Of a DNA stretch of 22,460 bases, positions 13,985 to 22,460 are shown in pieces. The position numbers were made by a program, and so were the translations under genes. The DNA is taken from positions 1 to 22,460 of the forward strand of contig JBEVKW010000234.1 in the NCBI GenBank assembly GCA_040509495.1. The letters run 5' to 3'. Origin of the DNA: Terrimonas_A sp040509495 (lineage in GTDB: Bacteria; Bacteroidota; Bacteroidia; Chitinophagales; Chitinophagaceae). The notes beneath the pieces were generated by a model that worked only from the letters and a program-made list of their open reading frames with translations, was not told the origin of the DNA and searched no databases. The number at the start of each line of letters is the position of its first letter. Position 1 is the first letter of the stretch.

Positions 13985-15373
13985 TTAGAATAAACGTTTA
14001 CTAAAAAAATACGAGGGAGAAAACTTGCCGGATTTATCCATTACTAAAATAAATGTCAGTACGTAGAATGAAACGCAAGGTAATTTATAACGTACAAGTG
14101 CGCCAAAATTGGGTGTTGTGATGCCAATAATTCCGCCAAAGATCAGACTGAAGAGAAAACAGAAGGTGATCACCGGGTTTGAAAATATGATGGAAAAGGT
14201 TTTGCCGAAACCGACCCGTTTGAAACAAATGATGGTAAGGGCCGCAAAAGCGAGCGCTTCCAGCGCGGAAAAAAGCATTAAGGGCGAACGAACATCCCAG
14301 GGAAAAGGGCGGAAATAAGTATTGACAAGCCCTAATGGCGCATAGAACATCAGCCCTATCCGGGACCTGGGTGCGCCATCTACTGCAAAATTTGATCCTC
14401 CCCCAACCTCGGTTTTGGAAAAAACACTTTGCTGATGCTGAATGGCTGTGACCAGATTTTCAGCAGAAAGTTGGGCATTTGCCTCAGTTTGAGCCACTCC
14501 GCGGATCGCGAAAACCACGGCGACGAGCGACAGCACCACAAATGCACCAGTAGCCGCCCGGCGCATATCTTTCCGTTGGATCCGCTGCCTTTCCTGAAGG
14601 AAAAACCAGATAAAGAATACTCCCAGTAAACTGAACAGGATATAAGGCTTCAGGTTATACAGCAAAAAAACGGAAAACAGGATGTATAAACTTGCTGAGA
14701 CCATTTTTTCCCGCTTAATGAATAGCGCGTGGAGATAGTACAACAAAAAGCCCATTGCGCCTAAACAGACAGGGTCTTTCAGCAACGAAACTCCCCAAAA
14801 AAGAATGGATGGCAGAAACAAGGTGGCATAGGCGATCTTTTTTACCAGATGCGGGTATAGTTCCGTAAATAATTTAAAGATCTTCCAGGAGCCAAGGAAA
14901 GCAAAGAAGCTGATACAAAACGAAATACAAAGAAAGCTTTTATTAAAGATCAGGGAAAACGGCAGGCCGAACTTTGAAACCATGTATGTGCGGGACTCCA
15001 GCATATAGTACCTGATAGACCAGGAGGGACTATAATAGAAGTAATTGTACATTTTATCGGTCGGCTGCAATTGTACTTTCGAATAGATCTCCTTTAAGAC
15101 GGAACTATCATCACTCACCGCGTGATGCATATCCAACACTCCCTGGTAATAGTTAAAGCTGTCCCCCATCCCATAATAATAAACCAGCACCAGGGTATAG
15201 ATGATCGCACAGGCAAACCTGATCGTTAGTGCAGGTATGATATATTTCGCCATTTCTGTATGCCTGTACCTGCGTTTCATAATGAAAGCGAACAGGTAAA
15301 GTACTACGAGACATATTGGAACGAGATAAAAATCGGCTCCCGTCAACATGTTATATGCGTTATACTGCTGCAT
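13985..15373 (-). CDS. Polytopic membrane protein, candidate O-antigen/EPS polymerase (Wzy-like)
   Basis: I do not recognise a specific family. The 462 residues are strongly hydrophobic, with about ten likely membrane segments, for example near 14-32, 44-67, 137-160, 181-196, 201-218, 226-258, 275-291, 339-353, 365-383, 397-418 and 430-445. A soluble loop occupies about 68-130 and another about 292-338. The late segment NFGALVRYKLPCVSFYVLTF resembles the end of Wzy/EpsG-type polymerases, which often carry an Arg-Tyr before the last helices. Only one such protein is in the cluster, and its position among glycosyltransferases makes polymerase the most likely role. A ligase or a flippase accessory is less likely. 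It ends 5 bp before asnB. Confidence 0.7.
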   Translation of the reverse strand: MQQYNAYNMLTGADFYLVPICLVVLYLFAFIMKRRYRHTEMAKYIIPALTIRFACAIIYTLVLVYYYGMGDSFNYYQGVLDMHHAVSDDSSVLKEIYSKVQLQPTDKMYNYFYYSPSWSIRYYMLESRTYMVSKFGLPFSLIFNKSFLCISFCISFFAFLGSWKIFKLFTELYPHLVKKIAYATLFLPSILFWGVSLLKDPVCLGAMGFLLYYLHALFIKREKMVSASLYILFSVFLLYNLKPYILFSLLGVFFIWFFLQERQRIQRKDMRRAATGAFVVLSLVAVVFAIRGVAQTEANAQLSAENLVTAIQHQQSVFSKTEVGGGSNFAVDGAPRSRIGLMFYAPLGLVNTYFRPFPWDVRSPLMLFSALEALAFAALTIICFKRVGFGKTFSIIFSNPVITFCFLFSLIFGGIIGITTPNFGALVRYKLPCVSFYVLTFILVMDKSGKFSPSYFFSKRLF

Positions 15374-15386
15374 TGTAGTGGATCGA

Positions 15387-16541
15387 TCAGGTCAGCGGGA
15401 TTGCTTTATTCTCATGCATTGCATGATATACGCCTTCCATTTCGTCTGTCATTCGTTTTAAATTGAAATATTCTGTAAGGCGTTTATAGCCTGCTTCACC
15501 ATAGTCCTTTACTTTTTGTTTATCCTGCGCAAGTTGGACTATTTTCTCTGCGAGTTTTGTCTCATCTTTTAGTGGAACGAGCAAGCCGGAGACACCATCT
15601 TCGATCACTTCATTCATTGCCGGCACATCAAAAGCAATGATGGGCTTTTTATGCAGCCAGCTTTCCAGGAGTATCAATCCAAACCCTTCCCAAATGGACG
15701 TTACAGTGGTAAAAAGGCAATGCTCCATCAATGAATGCGGGTTGGGTACATGCCCCAAAAAAACAACTACATCTTCGAGACCATGTTCTTTGGTCAAATT
15801 TTCGAGCTGCTGGCGACGGAAACCATCCCCGGCAATGACGAGTTTGAGGCCAGGTTGAAGCTCTTTCACTTTCTTCCAGGAACGGATAAGGTATTCATGT
15901 CCTTTAAATCCTACTAACCGGCCCGTGATCAACACGTAAGGAAAATCAGGTATTGGCGCAGAAGTATTTTCATGAACGGGTGGCGTCAGGTTCAATCCGT
16001 AATAGATATTGCGCAACCGGGTTGGTTTTGCAACTTTCCCTTCCAGAAATACATTGTACAAACCCTTTGAGATCGTTACGTTGAAATCAATAGCCCGGCT
16101 GGCGATTCTTTCTATCCAGTAAAAAGCATCTTTCTTCAGGAACCTAAAATCATACCCATGAACAGCCATATAAGCCGGACTGAAGCCATGCTTTACACTC
16201 AGCAGTTTCATTTTCCTGCAGAAGAAAGTCTTGACCATTGCCAGTAAAAAATCGGCATGAACGAGGTTCGCCTGCACCAGGTCATACTTATTCTCTTTGA
16301 TCAGCTTTGCAACTTTGCGGGCCAGTACAGGAGAAACACTTTTATGCTCGTATATCTCATGCGTTTTTACTCCATAATTTGCCAGGTGGGATACGAATGT
16401 TTTATTGCGGTCGCCATGCCTGGGAAAGAAGCACAACATTTCTACATCGTAGCCTCTGGCCTTCAGCTCCGGTAATAACTGAAGCAGGTACAATTCGGAG
16501 CCCGAGACGCCATTCATTTTTTGAGCAAAGAGAATTTTCAT
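15387..16541 (-). CDS. Glycosyltransferase family 4 (GT-B fold)
   Basis: A retaining glycosyltransferase for the polysaccharide repeat unit. The 384 residues start with a GT-B N-terminal domain (MKILFAQKMNGVSGSELYLL, including the glycine-rich GVSGSE loop) and have the donor-binding domain with LITGRLVGFKGHEYLIRSW (204-222) and an intact E-x7-E motif, EGFGLILLE (Glu285 and Glu293). Usual GT4 length. It lies 27 bp after the GT2 gene and 13 bp before the membrane protein, so it is co-transcribed. Donor and linkage are unknown. Confidence 0.92.
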   Translation of the reverse strand: MKILFAQKMNGVSGSELYLLQLLPELKARGYDVEMLCFFPRHGDRNKTFVSHLANYGVKTHEIYEHKSVSPVLARKVAKLIKENKYDLVQANLVHADFLLAMVKTFFCRKMKLLSVKHGFSPAYMAVHGYDFRFLKKDAFYWIERIASRAIDFNVTISKGLYNVFLEGKVAKPTRLRNIYYGLNLTPPVHENTSAPIPDFPYVLITGRLVGFKGHEYLIRSWKKVKELQPGLKLVIAGDGFRRQQLENLTKEHGLEDVVVFLGHVPNPHSLMEHCLFTTVTSIWEGFGLILLESWLHKKPIIAFDVPAMNEVIEDGVSGLLVPLKDETKLAEKIVQLAQDKQKVKDYGEAGYKRLTEYFNLKRMTDEMEGVYHAMHENKAIPLT

Positions 16542-16568
16542 TATAAGAAGGTTTCTGATTGGATAAAA

Positions 16569-17573
16569 TCAGGTGGATTTACGTGTCAGGAATCTGCTGA
16601 CACGGTGCAGGGTGGTGGAGGGAAGAAACAACAGCAGCCGATATATCAACAACTTACCAGCAGTGAGTGTCTTTCCCGGATAATGTCTTACTATAAATTT
16701 GAACAGCTTTCTGAATTCATTACGTTCGCCCTGAAAATAGAGTGTACGCAGCCTGTGCTCTAAAAAGAAAAAAAGCAGCAAATTGGCATCAAAGTGCTTT
16801 GCCGGTTTATGATACAAATAGGCAGGGGCTACGAACAGACCAAGCTGTTTCATCTTCCCGATCTGGGGAGAGGCCTCTAGCGTAGCGAGCACCCTGCTGA
16901 ATATGATCTGGTTATCTGTTAGAAATTTCTTGCTGAATCCACTCACAGACTTACTCGCGGCATGCAAACGGAACCGCGCGAATACATCCTCCACCTGTAG
17001 TATCTTGTAATGGAGGCCGGCTCTTACAAACAGGTCAGTATCCATGGAAAAATGAAGCGTCTCATCCAGCAGGCCTTGCTCGTTGAGTAGCTGCCTGCGA
17101 TAGAAACTGGCAGGTTGCGGCATACAGATGTGAGCCACATACCTTTTTTCGAGATCTCCTGCCGGCAGGTTCTTTGAAGTAAAAGAAGAGATACCTTCTC
17201 CGAAATACGCGATGCGTCCATGGACCAGGATAACATCTTTATGCTTGTTGAAATATGCCGCAATAGCATGTAATGAGCCCGGCATCAGTTGATCATCACT
17301 ATTGATCCAGTTGATAATGTCGCCGGTAGCCATCCTGAATCCTTTGTTGATCGCATCACTCTGGCCTTTATCTTTTTCTGACACCCAATAACTGATCCTG
17401 TCGCTGTATTTCTCTATTACGGAAACAGTTTCGTCCGTACTTCCTCCATCGATAATAATATATTCCAGGTTAGGATAGTTCTGTTCAATGATAGAAAGAA
17501 TAGTATCTTCTATATATTGTCCCTGATTAAAGGAGGGAGTGATGATGGTTATTTTCGGAAGTTGGTCATTCAT
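16569..17573 (-). CDS. Glycosyltransferase family 2 (GT-A fold)
   Basis: An inverting glycosyltransferase that probably extends the repeat unit. Of its 334 residues the first 230 or so form the GT-A domain: ITIITPSFNQGQYIEDTI (8-25), IIDGGSTDE (40-48), KGQSDAINKGFRMATGD (69-85) and the metal-binding NSDD (91-94). The lysine- and arginine-rich C-terminal part (about 240-334) may touch the membrane. It starts 2 bp after the DUF5672 gene stop, suggesting tight coupling. Donor unknown. Confidence 0.92.
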   Translation of the reverse strand: MNDQLPKITIITPSFNQGQYIEDTILSIIEQNYPNLEYIIIDGGSTDETVSVIEKYSDRISYWVSEKDKGQSDAINKGFRMATGDIINWINSDDQLMPGSLHAIAAYFNKHKDVILVHGRIAYFGEGISSFTSKNLPAGDLEKRYVAHICMPQPASFYRRQLLNEQGLLDETLHFSMDTDLFVRAGLHYKILQVEDVFARFRLHAASKSVSGFSKKFLTDNQIIFSRVLATLEASPQIGKMKQLGLFVAPAYLYHKPAKHFDANLLLFFFLEHRLRTLYFQGERNEFRKLFKFIVRHYPGKTLTAGKLLIYRLLLFLPSTTLHRVSRFLTRKST

Positions 17574-17575
17574 AT

Positions 17576-18286
17576 TTAAAAAGTAAGAGGCAGATCAGGT
17601 AACTGCTCTTTCCAGAATAAAGGATCATTTTTTTCGAATGCGTGGCATCCGAATGGCAGTTGGTTCGCATTGATCTCCCATAATTGGCGCGGTTCTTCTT
17701 CAAAGGCAAAACGACGGGCGCTGTTTTCATCCAGGATGCGGAACTTCCTGTTGAACAGCCGGCCGTAATTACACCAGAAAATATCTTCACCGAAACGGAT
17801 ATACGGGGCGATCGGACTGATACGCTTAGCCATTTTATAGAACGTAGCGGTTTTACGCAGGCAAAATCCGCCATTACCTACTTTTTGCTTCAGCAGCCCA
17901 AATAAGTTAAAGTACTTTCCGCTCCACTCTTTTCTCACCCACGGGGCGCCATAATAATCAAAACCCAGGTTGCACCAATAGTTTAGTTCATCTCTGAAAA
18001 CAAGTGCATCCAATTGATGAATAAGAATGTATTCATAGTCGAGAAACGCAGCATAAAAAGCCGGTGACAGCATCAACTCATTATATCCCTGTAAAGATGC
18101 AAAACTCCTGCCAGCAAACCGGGTAACCGGCAAATGAGAAAAAGTCCTGTCTATTTCCAGTCCATCCGGCGCAATCAGCCTGATCTCGTGATTTCCCAAA
18201 ATCCTTGTACACTGCTGTAACGAAAAAGACTCTGCAGGTGTCAGGTCCGATTTATAAACAGGAATAATGACTATACTATTACTCAT
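17576..18286 (-). CDS. DUF5672-family protein, probable glycosyltransferase
   Basis: The 236 residues look like a DUF5672 protein, a poorly characterised GT-A-like family found in polysaccharide loci. Seen: VIIPVYKSD (6-14), a YILIHQLDALVF segment (86-97) that resembles a nucleotide-sugar binding D-x-D-like loop with only one clear Asp, GNGGFCLRK (138-146), FGEDIFW (165-171), and a terminal PFGCHAFEK (211-219). No signal peptide or membrane helix is apparent. It is 33 bp downstream of the acyltransferase gene and 2 bp upstream of a GT2 gene. Family assignment is from remembered motif layout; activity is inferred from context. Confidence 0.8.
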   Translation of the reverse strand: MSNSIVIIPVYKSDLTPAESFSLQQCTRILGNHEIRLIAPDGLEIDRTFSHLPVTRFAGRSFASLQGYNELMLSPAFYAAFLDYEYILIHQLDALVFRDELNYWCNLGFDYYGAPWVRKEWSGKYFNLFGLLKQKVGNGGFCLRKTATFYKMAKRISPIAPYIRFGEDIFWCNYGRLFNRKFRILDENSARRFAFEEEPRQLWEINANQLPFGCHAFEKNDPLFWKEQLPDLPLTF

Positions 18287-18319
18287 AAAACGTCTGTCTT
18301 CAACGCACTTCAGATAACA

Positions 18320-19450
18320 TTAATTGGCGGGGGTATGTGCATTCCCTGAAGCATTTACATAGGAAAACTTTTGCTTTAACCGCAACAAAGGCTGTTCAAC
18401 AATTTTCCAGGATACGTATGATACAATTATTGTTAGCAGGAAGTTTACGATTGTCACGACAGGATAGCCCATCTTGAATGGCAACCAGTCGGACACCGTT
18501 ATTCCCTGACGTTCAAGAAAGCCGTACGTGAAGTAAGGTATCAAATTATGATAGATATAAAGGCCGTAGCTGATCTTTCCTAAAAAAATAAGGATGCCAT
18601 TACTCCAGAACCAATGCTTGTCCAACTTTCCCGTCTTACTCTTCACAACGATAAACGTCACAATAAAAAGTGCAAGAAGAGAACTGAAAGTCCGGAACAT
18701 AAATAAATAGATCTCACCATAAAACAGCCCGGTTATCATATATAATATTGCGATCACCGCGGGCACTTTCAGTAAGCGGTAAAACCAATCCAGTTTTTGC
18801 TCATTCGTAGTAACGAACCACGCCAGTAAAGCTCCAAAAGCAAATGAATGTAAACAGGCATGTGTAAGGATCAGGCCGTATGGAAATTCAAGAAGTGAAT
18901 ACTCAGAAATGATTCCCACGATGATGGTAGCCAGTATTCCTTTCAATAAAAACCGTTCGGGGATCAGCAAGATGACTGAAGGCCATACCAGATAGAATTG
19001 TTCTTCAACAGCGAGGGACCAGAAATGAGAGATGATTCCATCCCATCCGCCCAAACTGAACATGTAAAAGTTGGAGGTATAGGTAAAGTAATAGGGGTAG
19101 CTCGACGCGATGGATGTATTGGTAGCATTATGAAAAATAAGCAGCAAGATCAATACAAGGTAATAAACCGGAAAGATCCGTAATGATCTCCGGATATAGA
19201 AACTTGTGAATACTGATCGCATGCCGCCGGTGCCAGCGTTTGCTTTTCTTTTATTGACGATAAGAATCCAGCTGATCAGGAACCCACTTAAAACGAAAAA
19301 AATATCTACGCCCAACCGCCCATTGGGAAGACGGTTCAGCAACAGTTTTTCAGGTATCCAGTGACTTATCATTACCAGAAGAACTGCTATGGCTCTAAGA
19401 CTATCCAGCTGTGGTATGTAGCGCATGTAGTAGTGTTGAGCTTGAGCCAA
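18320..19450 (-). CDS. Acyltransferase 3 family (OafA/YrhL-type) membrane O-acyltransferase
   Basis: Likely O-acetylates a sugar of the polysaccharide at the inner membrane. The 376 residues contain about ten hydrophobic segments and the family N-terminal motif LDSLRAIAVLLVMISHW with Arg19 and His30, then GVDIFFVLSGFLISW (47-61). LAVEEQFYLVWP follows in the middle, as in OafA. No C-terminal SGNH domain is present, so it is the short form. Start at 19450 is used; an in-frame ATG at 19426 (MRYIPQLDSL) would also give a normal protein. It is 39 bp downstream of the methyltransferase gene. Confidence 0.92.
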   Translation of the reverse strand: MAQAQHYYMRYIPQLDSLRAIAVLLVMISHWIPEKLLLNRLPNGRLGVDIFFVLSGFLISWILIVNKRKANAGTGGMRSVFTSFYIRRSLRIFPVYYLVLILLLIFHNATNTSIASSYPYYFTYTSNFYMFSLGGWDGIISHFWSLAVEEQFYLVWPSVILLIPERFLLKGILATIIVGIISEYSLLEFPYGLILTHACLHSFAFGALLAWFVTTNEQKLDWFYRLLKVPAVIAILYMITGLFYGEIYLFMFRTFSSLLALFIVTFIVVKSKTGKLDKHWFWSNGILIFLGKISYGLYIYHNLIPYFTYGFLERQGITVSDWLPFKMGYPVVTIVNFLLTIIVSYVSWKIVEQPLLRLKQKFSYVNASGNAHTPAN

Positions 19451-19489
19451 TAACTTTATGAGCGTTGTACATTTGTATTCCCCCTCGGA

Positions 19490-20455
19490 TTACTGTCCTT
19501 TTTTCTTCAGGTAAAATGCAGCCTGATCGCCAAGTTTTTTTTCGTTCAGCTCTTTTGCCTTCTTTTTATACGCAGTCACCTCCTCGTTGGTAAAAATAGA
19601 TATTGAAGGATCGATTACATAAGACTTTTGACCTCTTAAAGGGATTCCTTTGATGAATTGTTCCGAACCCATGAACTGCAATTCGTCCGAATCATAATTA
19701 ATCTTCGCCACTTCCATTCCGGCTTTGCCGGCAATCAACTTCAGTGAATCGATGGAATGAAGGAAGAAGTGCCGCGGAGCATCCAACTGTATCCAGTTTG
19801 TTTTGTAATGTTCCCACGCGTAGGATGAAACGATGGGAATCCTGATCAGACAGATGCCGCCGGGTGCCAGTAGTCTTTGGATCGCCTCCATGGTTTCAAG
19901 CTGATCGGGAATATGTTCAAACGCGTGGTGAAGCATAATAAGATCCCATTGCCCGTCCTGTTCATGAATGCCTTTCTTATCGATGGTGAGACCGTTCTTA
20001 TACCTGATATCTTCCTGCAGATAAGGATCGATGCCTTTGAGATGCTTAAATCCGAGCTCACGAAGTGTATGCAAAAAAATGCCGCTGCCACAACCAACAT
20101 CGAGGATCCTGCTGTCTCTTGAAACCTCCACTGGAGAAAGTACGGACAATGTGCCATTGGGAGAAATCTTGAAGAATATTTTCCCAAGAATCCCGCGGTT
20201 AAAGATCGCGAAGTTATCTCTTGTTTTTTTAAACCACCTCGCAAGAGCATTCACTTTATAATTAGAAGGTTCGGAAACAAAGCTATAGTACTCCCTGGGG
20301 TAATAATCCGCCATGTTTGCAGGTATCTCTACAATTTGAAGACAGCCACAGGAAGCGCATTGGATATACTCGAAAGTATTATCAAACCCAAACATCGTTT
20401 CCTTCGCGTGATACGTTTCATTTCCCTGCGTATTACCGCATATTTTGCACTTCAT
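19490..20455 (-). CDS. Class I SAM-dependent methyltransferase with N-terminal zinc-binding motif
   Basis: A methyltransferase of 321 residues likely to modify a sugar in the polysaccharide. The N-terminus has four-cysteine zinc-ribbon spacing (Cys3, Cys6, Cys33, Cys36), found in sugar C-methyltransferase-like and related proteins. The SAM domain carries motif I, RILDVGCGSGIFL (116-128), acidic residue Asp143 at the end of strand 2, and LIMLHHAFEHIPD (172-184). It lies between GT2 and acyltransferase genes with gaps of about 38 bp. Substrate (sugar nucleotide or lipid-linked glycan) is unknown. Confidence 0.88.
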   Translation of the reverse strand: MKCKICGNTQGNETYHAKETMFGFDNTFEYIQCASCGCLQIVEIPANMADYYPREYYSFVSEPSNYKVNALARWFKKTRDNFAIFNRGILGKIFFKISPNGTLSVLSPVEVSRDSRILDVGCGSGIFLHTLRELGFKHLKGIDPYLQEDIRYKNGLTIDKKGIHEQDGQWDLIMLHHAFEHIPDQLETMEAIQRLLAPGGICLIRIPIVSSYAWEHYKTNWIQLDAPRHFFLHSIDSLKLIAGKAGMEVAKINYDSDELQFMGSEQFIKGIPLRGQKSYVIDPSISIFTNEEVTAYKKKAKELNEKKLGDQAAFYLKKKGQ

Positions 20456-20493
20456 TTTTTCTGTTATTTCGAGCCGGAGAACATCCTGGCCGT

Positions 20494-21417
20494 TTATTTA
20501 CTTTTGAAAAGTGTTCCATAGAACACTGATTTAGCGAACTTTTCCATGCCGATTCTTTTCGCCAGCGCAGCTACTTTTGAAAATTTTGCGCCACTGAAGA
20601 ACTTTGTTTTCCACGAGTTCTGTAGCCTGAGCTGGTAGTTCCTGATCGCATGCAGGTTGTTCATTTTCGCGTTCTTGTCATGCTCAAGCAGAGGCATGAT
20701 CTTTTTCCTCATTGTAATTTCATGGCTTTGCATGAGGTGTGAATTCTTACTCATGTTATCTGGGTGCCATCTTACAAGAGAATAAGATCCGGGATCATCG
20801 TGATAGAAAAAGAATCCGTTGTGGATCGCACATTTCAATAAGAATTCGTAGTCTGCAACAGCGCTGACCTCATTATCAAACTCTTTTACTTTCGCAACGA
20901 TCTCACGGCTGAAAAGGGCGCTGCTCAGGTGCGAAAAATGCGCTTTTAAAGCTACGGGCAGAAGGGAATGCCCATTGCCAGACAACTTAGGCATCCATTC
21001 TTGATCCTGGCCCCAAAAAGTAAACTTGAGATCCGCGCTATCGATAGGGGTCTTCGTAAAATAGCGAACGCTGCCGTATACGATATCTGCTTCAGGGTGG
21101 CGGGAAAACTGTTTTTCCTGTATCTCAAATTTTCGTGGTTCCAGCAGATCGTCGGCATCAAGGAATTGGAAATAATCGCCTTTTGCTACCGCGATCCCGC
21201 GATTCCTGGATGCACCAAGTCCTGTATTAGGAAATTTAAAGTAGCGTACACGGCTATCTTCAGCCGCGATATGCTTCACGACGGCTTCTGTATTGTCGGT
21301 TGAACCGTCGTCTATAACGATCACCTCTAATTCCTGATAGGATTGGTTGAGGATACTGGAAATGGTATCCGCTATCAGGTGGCCATAATTATAACAGGGA
21401 ATAATCGCGGAGATCAT
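20494..21417 (-). CDS. Glycosyltransferase family 2 (GT-A fold)
   Basis: An inverting transferase of 307 residues. The GT-A domain shows ISAIIPCYNYGHLIADTISS (2-21), IDDGSTDNTE (35-44), TGLGASRNRGIAVAKGDYF (65-83) and the metal-binding LDADD (86-90), all canonical. The C-terminal third is basic and likely forms an acceptor or membrane-contact region. It is the second gene of the cluster, 47 bp after the GT-D-like gene and 38 bp before the methyltransferase gene. Confidence 0.92.
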   Translation of the reverse strand: MISAIIPCYNYGHLIADTISSILNQSYQELEVIVIDDGSTDNTEAVVKHIAAEDSRVRYFKFPNTGLGASRNRGIAVAKGDYFQFLDADDLLEPRKFEIQEKQFSRHPEADIVYGSVRYFTKTPIDSADLKFTFWGQDQEWMPKLSGNGHSLLPVALKAHFSHLSSALFSREIVAKVKEFDNEVSAVADYEFLLKCAIHNGFFFYHDDPGSYSLVRWHPDNMSKNSHLMQSHEITMRKKIMPLLEHDKNAKMNNLHAIRNYQLRLQNSWKTKFFSGAKFSKVAALAKRIGMEKFAKSVFYGTLFKSK

Positions 21418-21464
21418 GTTATGATTAACCGAATAGAATAATTTAAAAAGAAAGGTCTTTGTCT

Positions 21465-22388
21465 TTATTTACCTGTTTCAACATCTGGCAGCAAACACAT
21501 GCGCTCGAGCCGAAGATTAGGACGCGAAAAGCAATCGAGCACGTGACCTGCATCCACACATAAAGCGTTCAGATGACCGAGTTGGTTCATGATATTGACG
21601 CTGCCGATACCTGCGCCGATGAGTACGAGGTCAACATCTTCCGGCAATTTTGTTCTATCGATCACATCCAGCATAGACTTATCATGCGAAATATTGTAGA
21701 ATGTCAGTTCGGCCACATTCTCCTTCGCAAAATTCTCCCGGAAGTTCTCTTGCTTATTCCTTTCATTGAAAGCTGTAACAACAAGCACGCGCTTTCCTTC
21801 CAAAAGTTTCCGCTTGTATCTTTCGAGGCTTAGCATGACATAAACGAAGTAGAAGGGAAAGTAATTATCCTTCGTGATAATTATTTTATTCTGCTTAAAA
21901 AAGTCAAACATCGGATCGATGTATTCTTCCGCAAAACGGCTAACAGAATAAACAAGGTGAGGAGCCAGAAATCCTTGTGCGGCCACTATTTTCAGGTCAT
22001 TGAGATACTTCTCTTTTAGCTGTGCCTGTTCTTTCGGGGAATATGTTTCACCGAACCAAACCTCACCGTTCACCTTGTTCACGTGGCCGGTGCGTTGTTT
22101 AACAAGTCCCCGGTTCACCAGGGTTGTTTTCAGTCTGTATTTCATTTTTCCTGACCAGGACAGTGTATCCGGAACCTGCCTTCCTACACAGTACATGTAT
22201 TCGGCATCACACATCCTGTAGATCGGTAAGTGTCGGCGGCCATAGCTTTCCATCAGTTTGTCGAACAGAATATCAAATTCTTCTATCGCAGTTTTATCAG
22301 TATAGAATGACAGATACTGGTTTTCTCCTGCTACCATGGTCTTACTGAACTCAGGAAAGTATAATTCTTTTTTGCTAAAAACAGCCAT
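21465..22388 (-). CDS. GT-D fold (DUF1792-like) putative glycosyltransferase
   Basis: A 307-residue protein resembling the GT-D/DUF1792 group. Seen: LPIYRMCDAEYMY (54-66), with a D-x-E motif (Asp61, Glu63) corresponding to the metal/UDP-sugar site of GT-D enzymes, and a C-terminal DLVLIGAGIGSVNIMNQLGH followed by VDAGHVLD that matches the typical end of the family. No membrane segment or signal peptide is evident. It is the first gene of the visible cluster; only 72 bp precede it in the window. Function as a glycosyltransferase is inferred from motif similarity and neighbourhood; I could not check alignment quality. Confidence 0.75.
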   Translation of the reverse strand: MAVFSKKELYFPEFSKTMVAGENQYLSFYTDKTAIEEFDILFDKLMESYGRRHLPIYRMCDAEYMYCVGRQVPDTLSWSGKMKYRLKTTLVNRGLVKQRTGHVNKVNGEVWFGETYSPKEQAQLKEKYLNDLKIVAAQGFLAPHLVYSVSRFAEEYIDPMFDFFKQNKIIITKDNYFPFYFVYVMLSLERYKRKLLEGKRVLVVTAFNERNKQENFRENFAKENVAELTFYNISHDKSMLDVIDRTKLPEDVDLVLIGAGIGSVNIMNQLGHLNALCVDAGHVLDCFSRPNLRLERMCLLPDVETGK

Positions 22389-22460
22389 TATATATAATGT
22401 TTGTAAAGTATGCTAAACCTTAACTTGCTTTAAAGATGACACGCGGAGATTGTAAGGAAA
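22389..22460. other. Leader region before the first visible polysaccharide gene
   Basis: 72 bp with no gene visible. On the minus strand TACTTTAC (22410-22403) resembles a Bacteroidota -7 element, but no TTG lies at the right distance, so no promoter is claimed. More cluster genes may lie upstream outside the window. Confidence 0.3.

Noticed and set aside
22403..22410. TACTTTAC as a -7 promoter element for the first cluster gene.
   Set aside because: No TTG occurs about 19 bases upstream, and the implied 5' leader would be under ten bases.

Overview
The window looks like chromosomal DNA of a Bacteroidota bacterium, most likely a Chitinophagaceae-type soil organism. The reasons are AT-rich spacers without clear Shine-Dalgarno sequences, one candidate promoter with TTG-N19-TAnnTTTG geometry, Bacteroidota-type carotenoid enzymes, and a long single-strand polysaccharide locus. 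This assignment is inferred from sequence character, not from a database match. All 19 genes I can support lie on the minus strand, so transcription runs from high to low coordinates. No rRNA, tRNA, CRISPR array or insertion sequence was seen.

Region A (about 22388 down to 5790) is a 16.6-kb exopolysaccharide, capsule or O-antigen gene cluster with mostly short gaps or overlaps. In transcription order it encodes a GT-D-fold glycosyltransferase-like protein, a GT2 transferase, a zinc-ribbon methyltransferase, an OafA-type O-acyltransferase, a DUF5672 glycosyltransferase-like protein, a second GT2, a GT4, a polytopic membrane protein (Wzy-type polymerase candidate), an AsnB-like amidotransferase, a second GT4, a PglD/NeuD-type N-acyltransferase, a UDP-sugar 6-dehydrogenase, an ArnA-decarboxylase-like SDR, a DegT/DnrJ aminotransferase and a PglC-type phosphoglycosyl transferase. 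The last six look like a route to an amino-acylated sugar nucleotide and its loading on undecaprenyl phosphate. Flippase, chain-length and export genes are not in the window.

Region B (5540-5789) is a boundary. It holds a 41-bp-arm hairpin just after the phosphoglycosyl transferase gene (likely terminator), then an AT-rich 8-bp-periodic repeat with a candidate promoter for the next gene, a CpsB/YwqE-type PHP tyrosine phosphatase (5539-4796) that probably belongs functionally to polysaccharide control.

Region C (4741 down to 1) is a carotenoid module: a CarH/LitR-type MerR-B12 photoreceptor repressor, an ECF sigma factor, phytoene desaturase (crtI), phytoene synthase (crtB) and isopentenyl-diphosphate isomerase (idi, cut by the window edge). 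The order suggests light- and B12-controlled pigment synthesis through a repressor/sigma pair, comparable in gene content to LitR/LitS of Streptomyces.

The most notable non-genic observations are the head-to-head 8-bp tandem arrays before two transcription units, the 41-bp inverted repeat, small palindromes next to carH and the sigma gene, and a G-rich tract (G3-G5-G7) that encodes the catalytic Gly-Gly-Tyr-Cys stretch of the nucleotide-sugar dehydrogenase.
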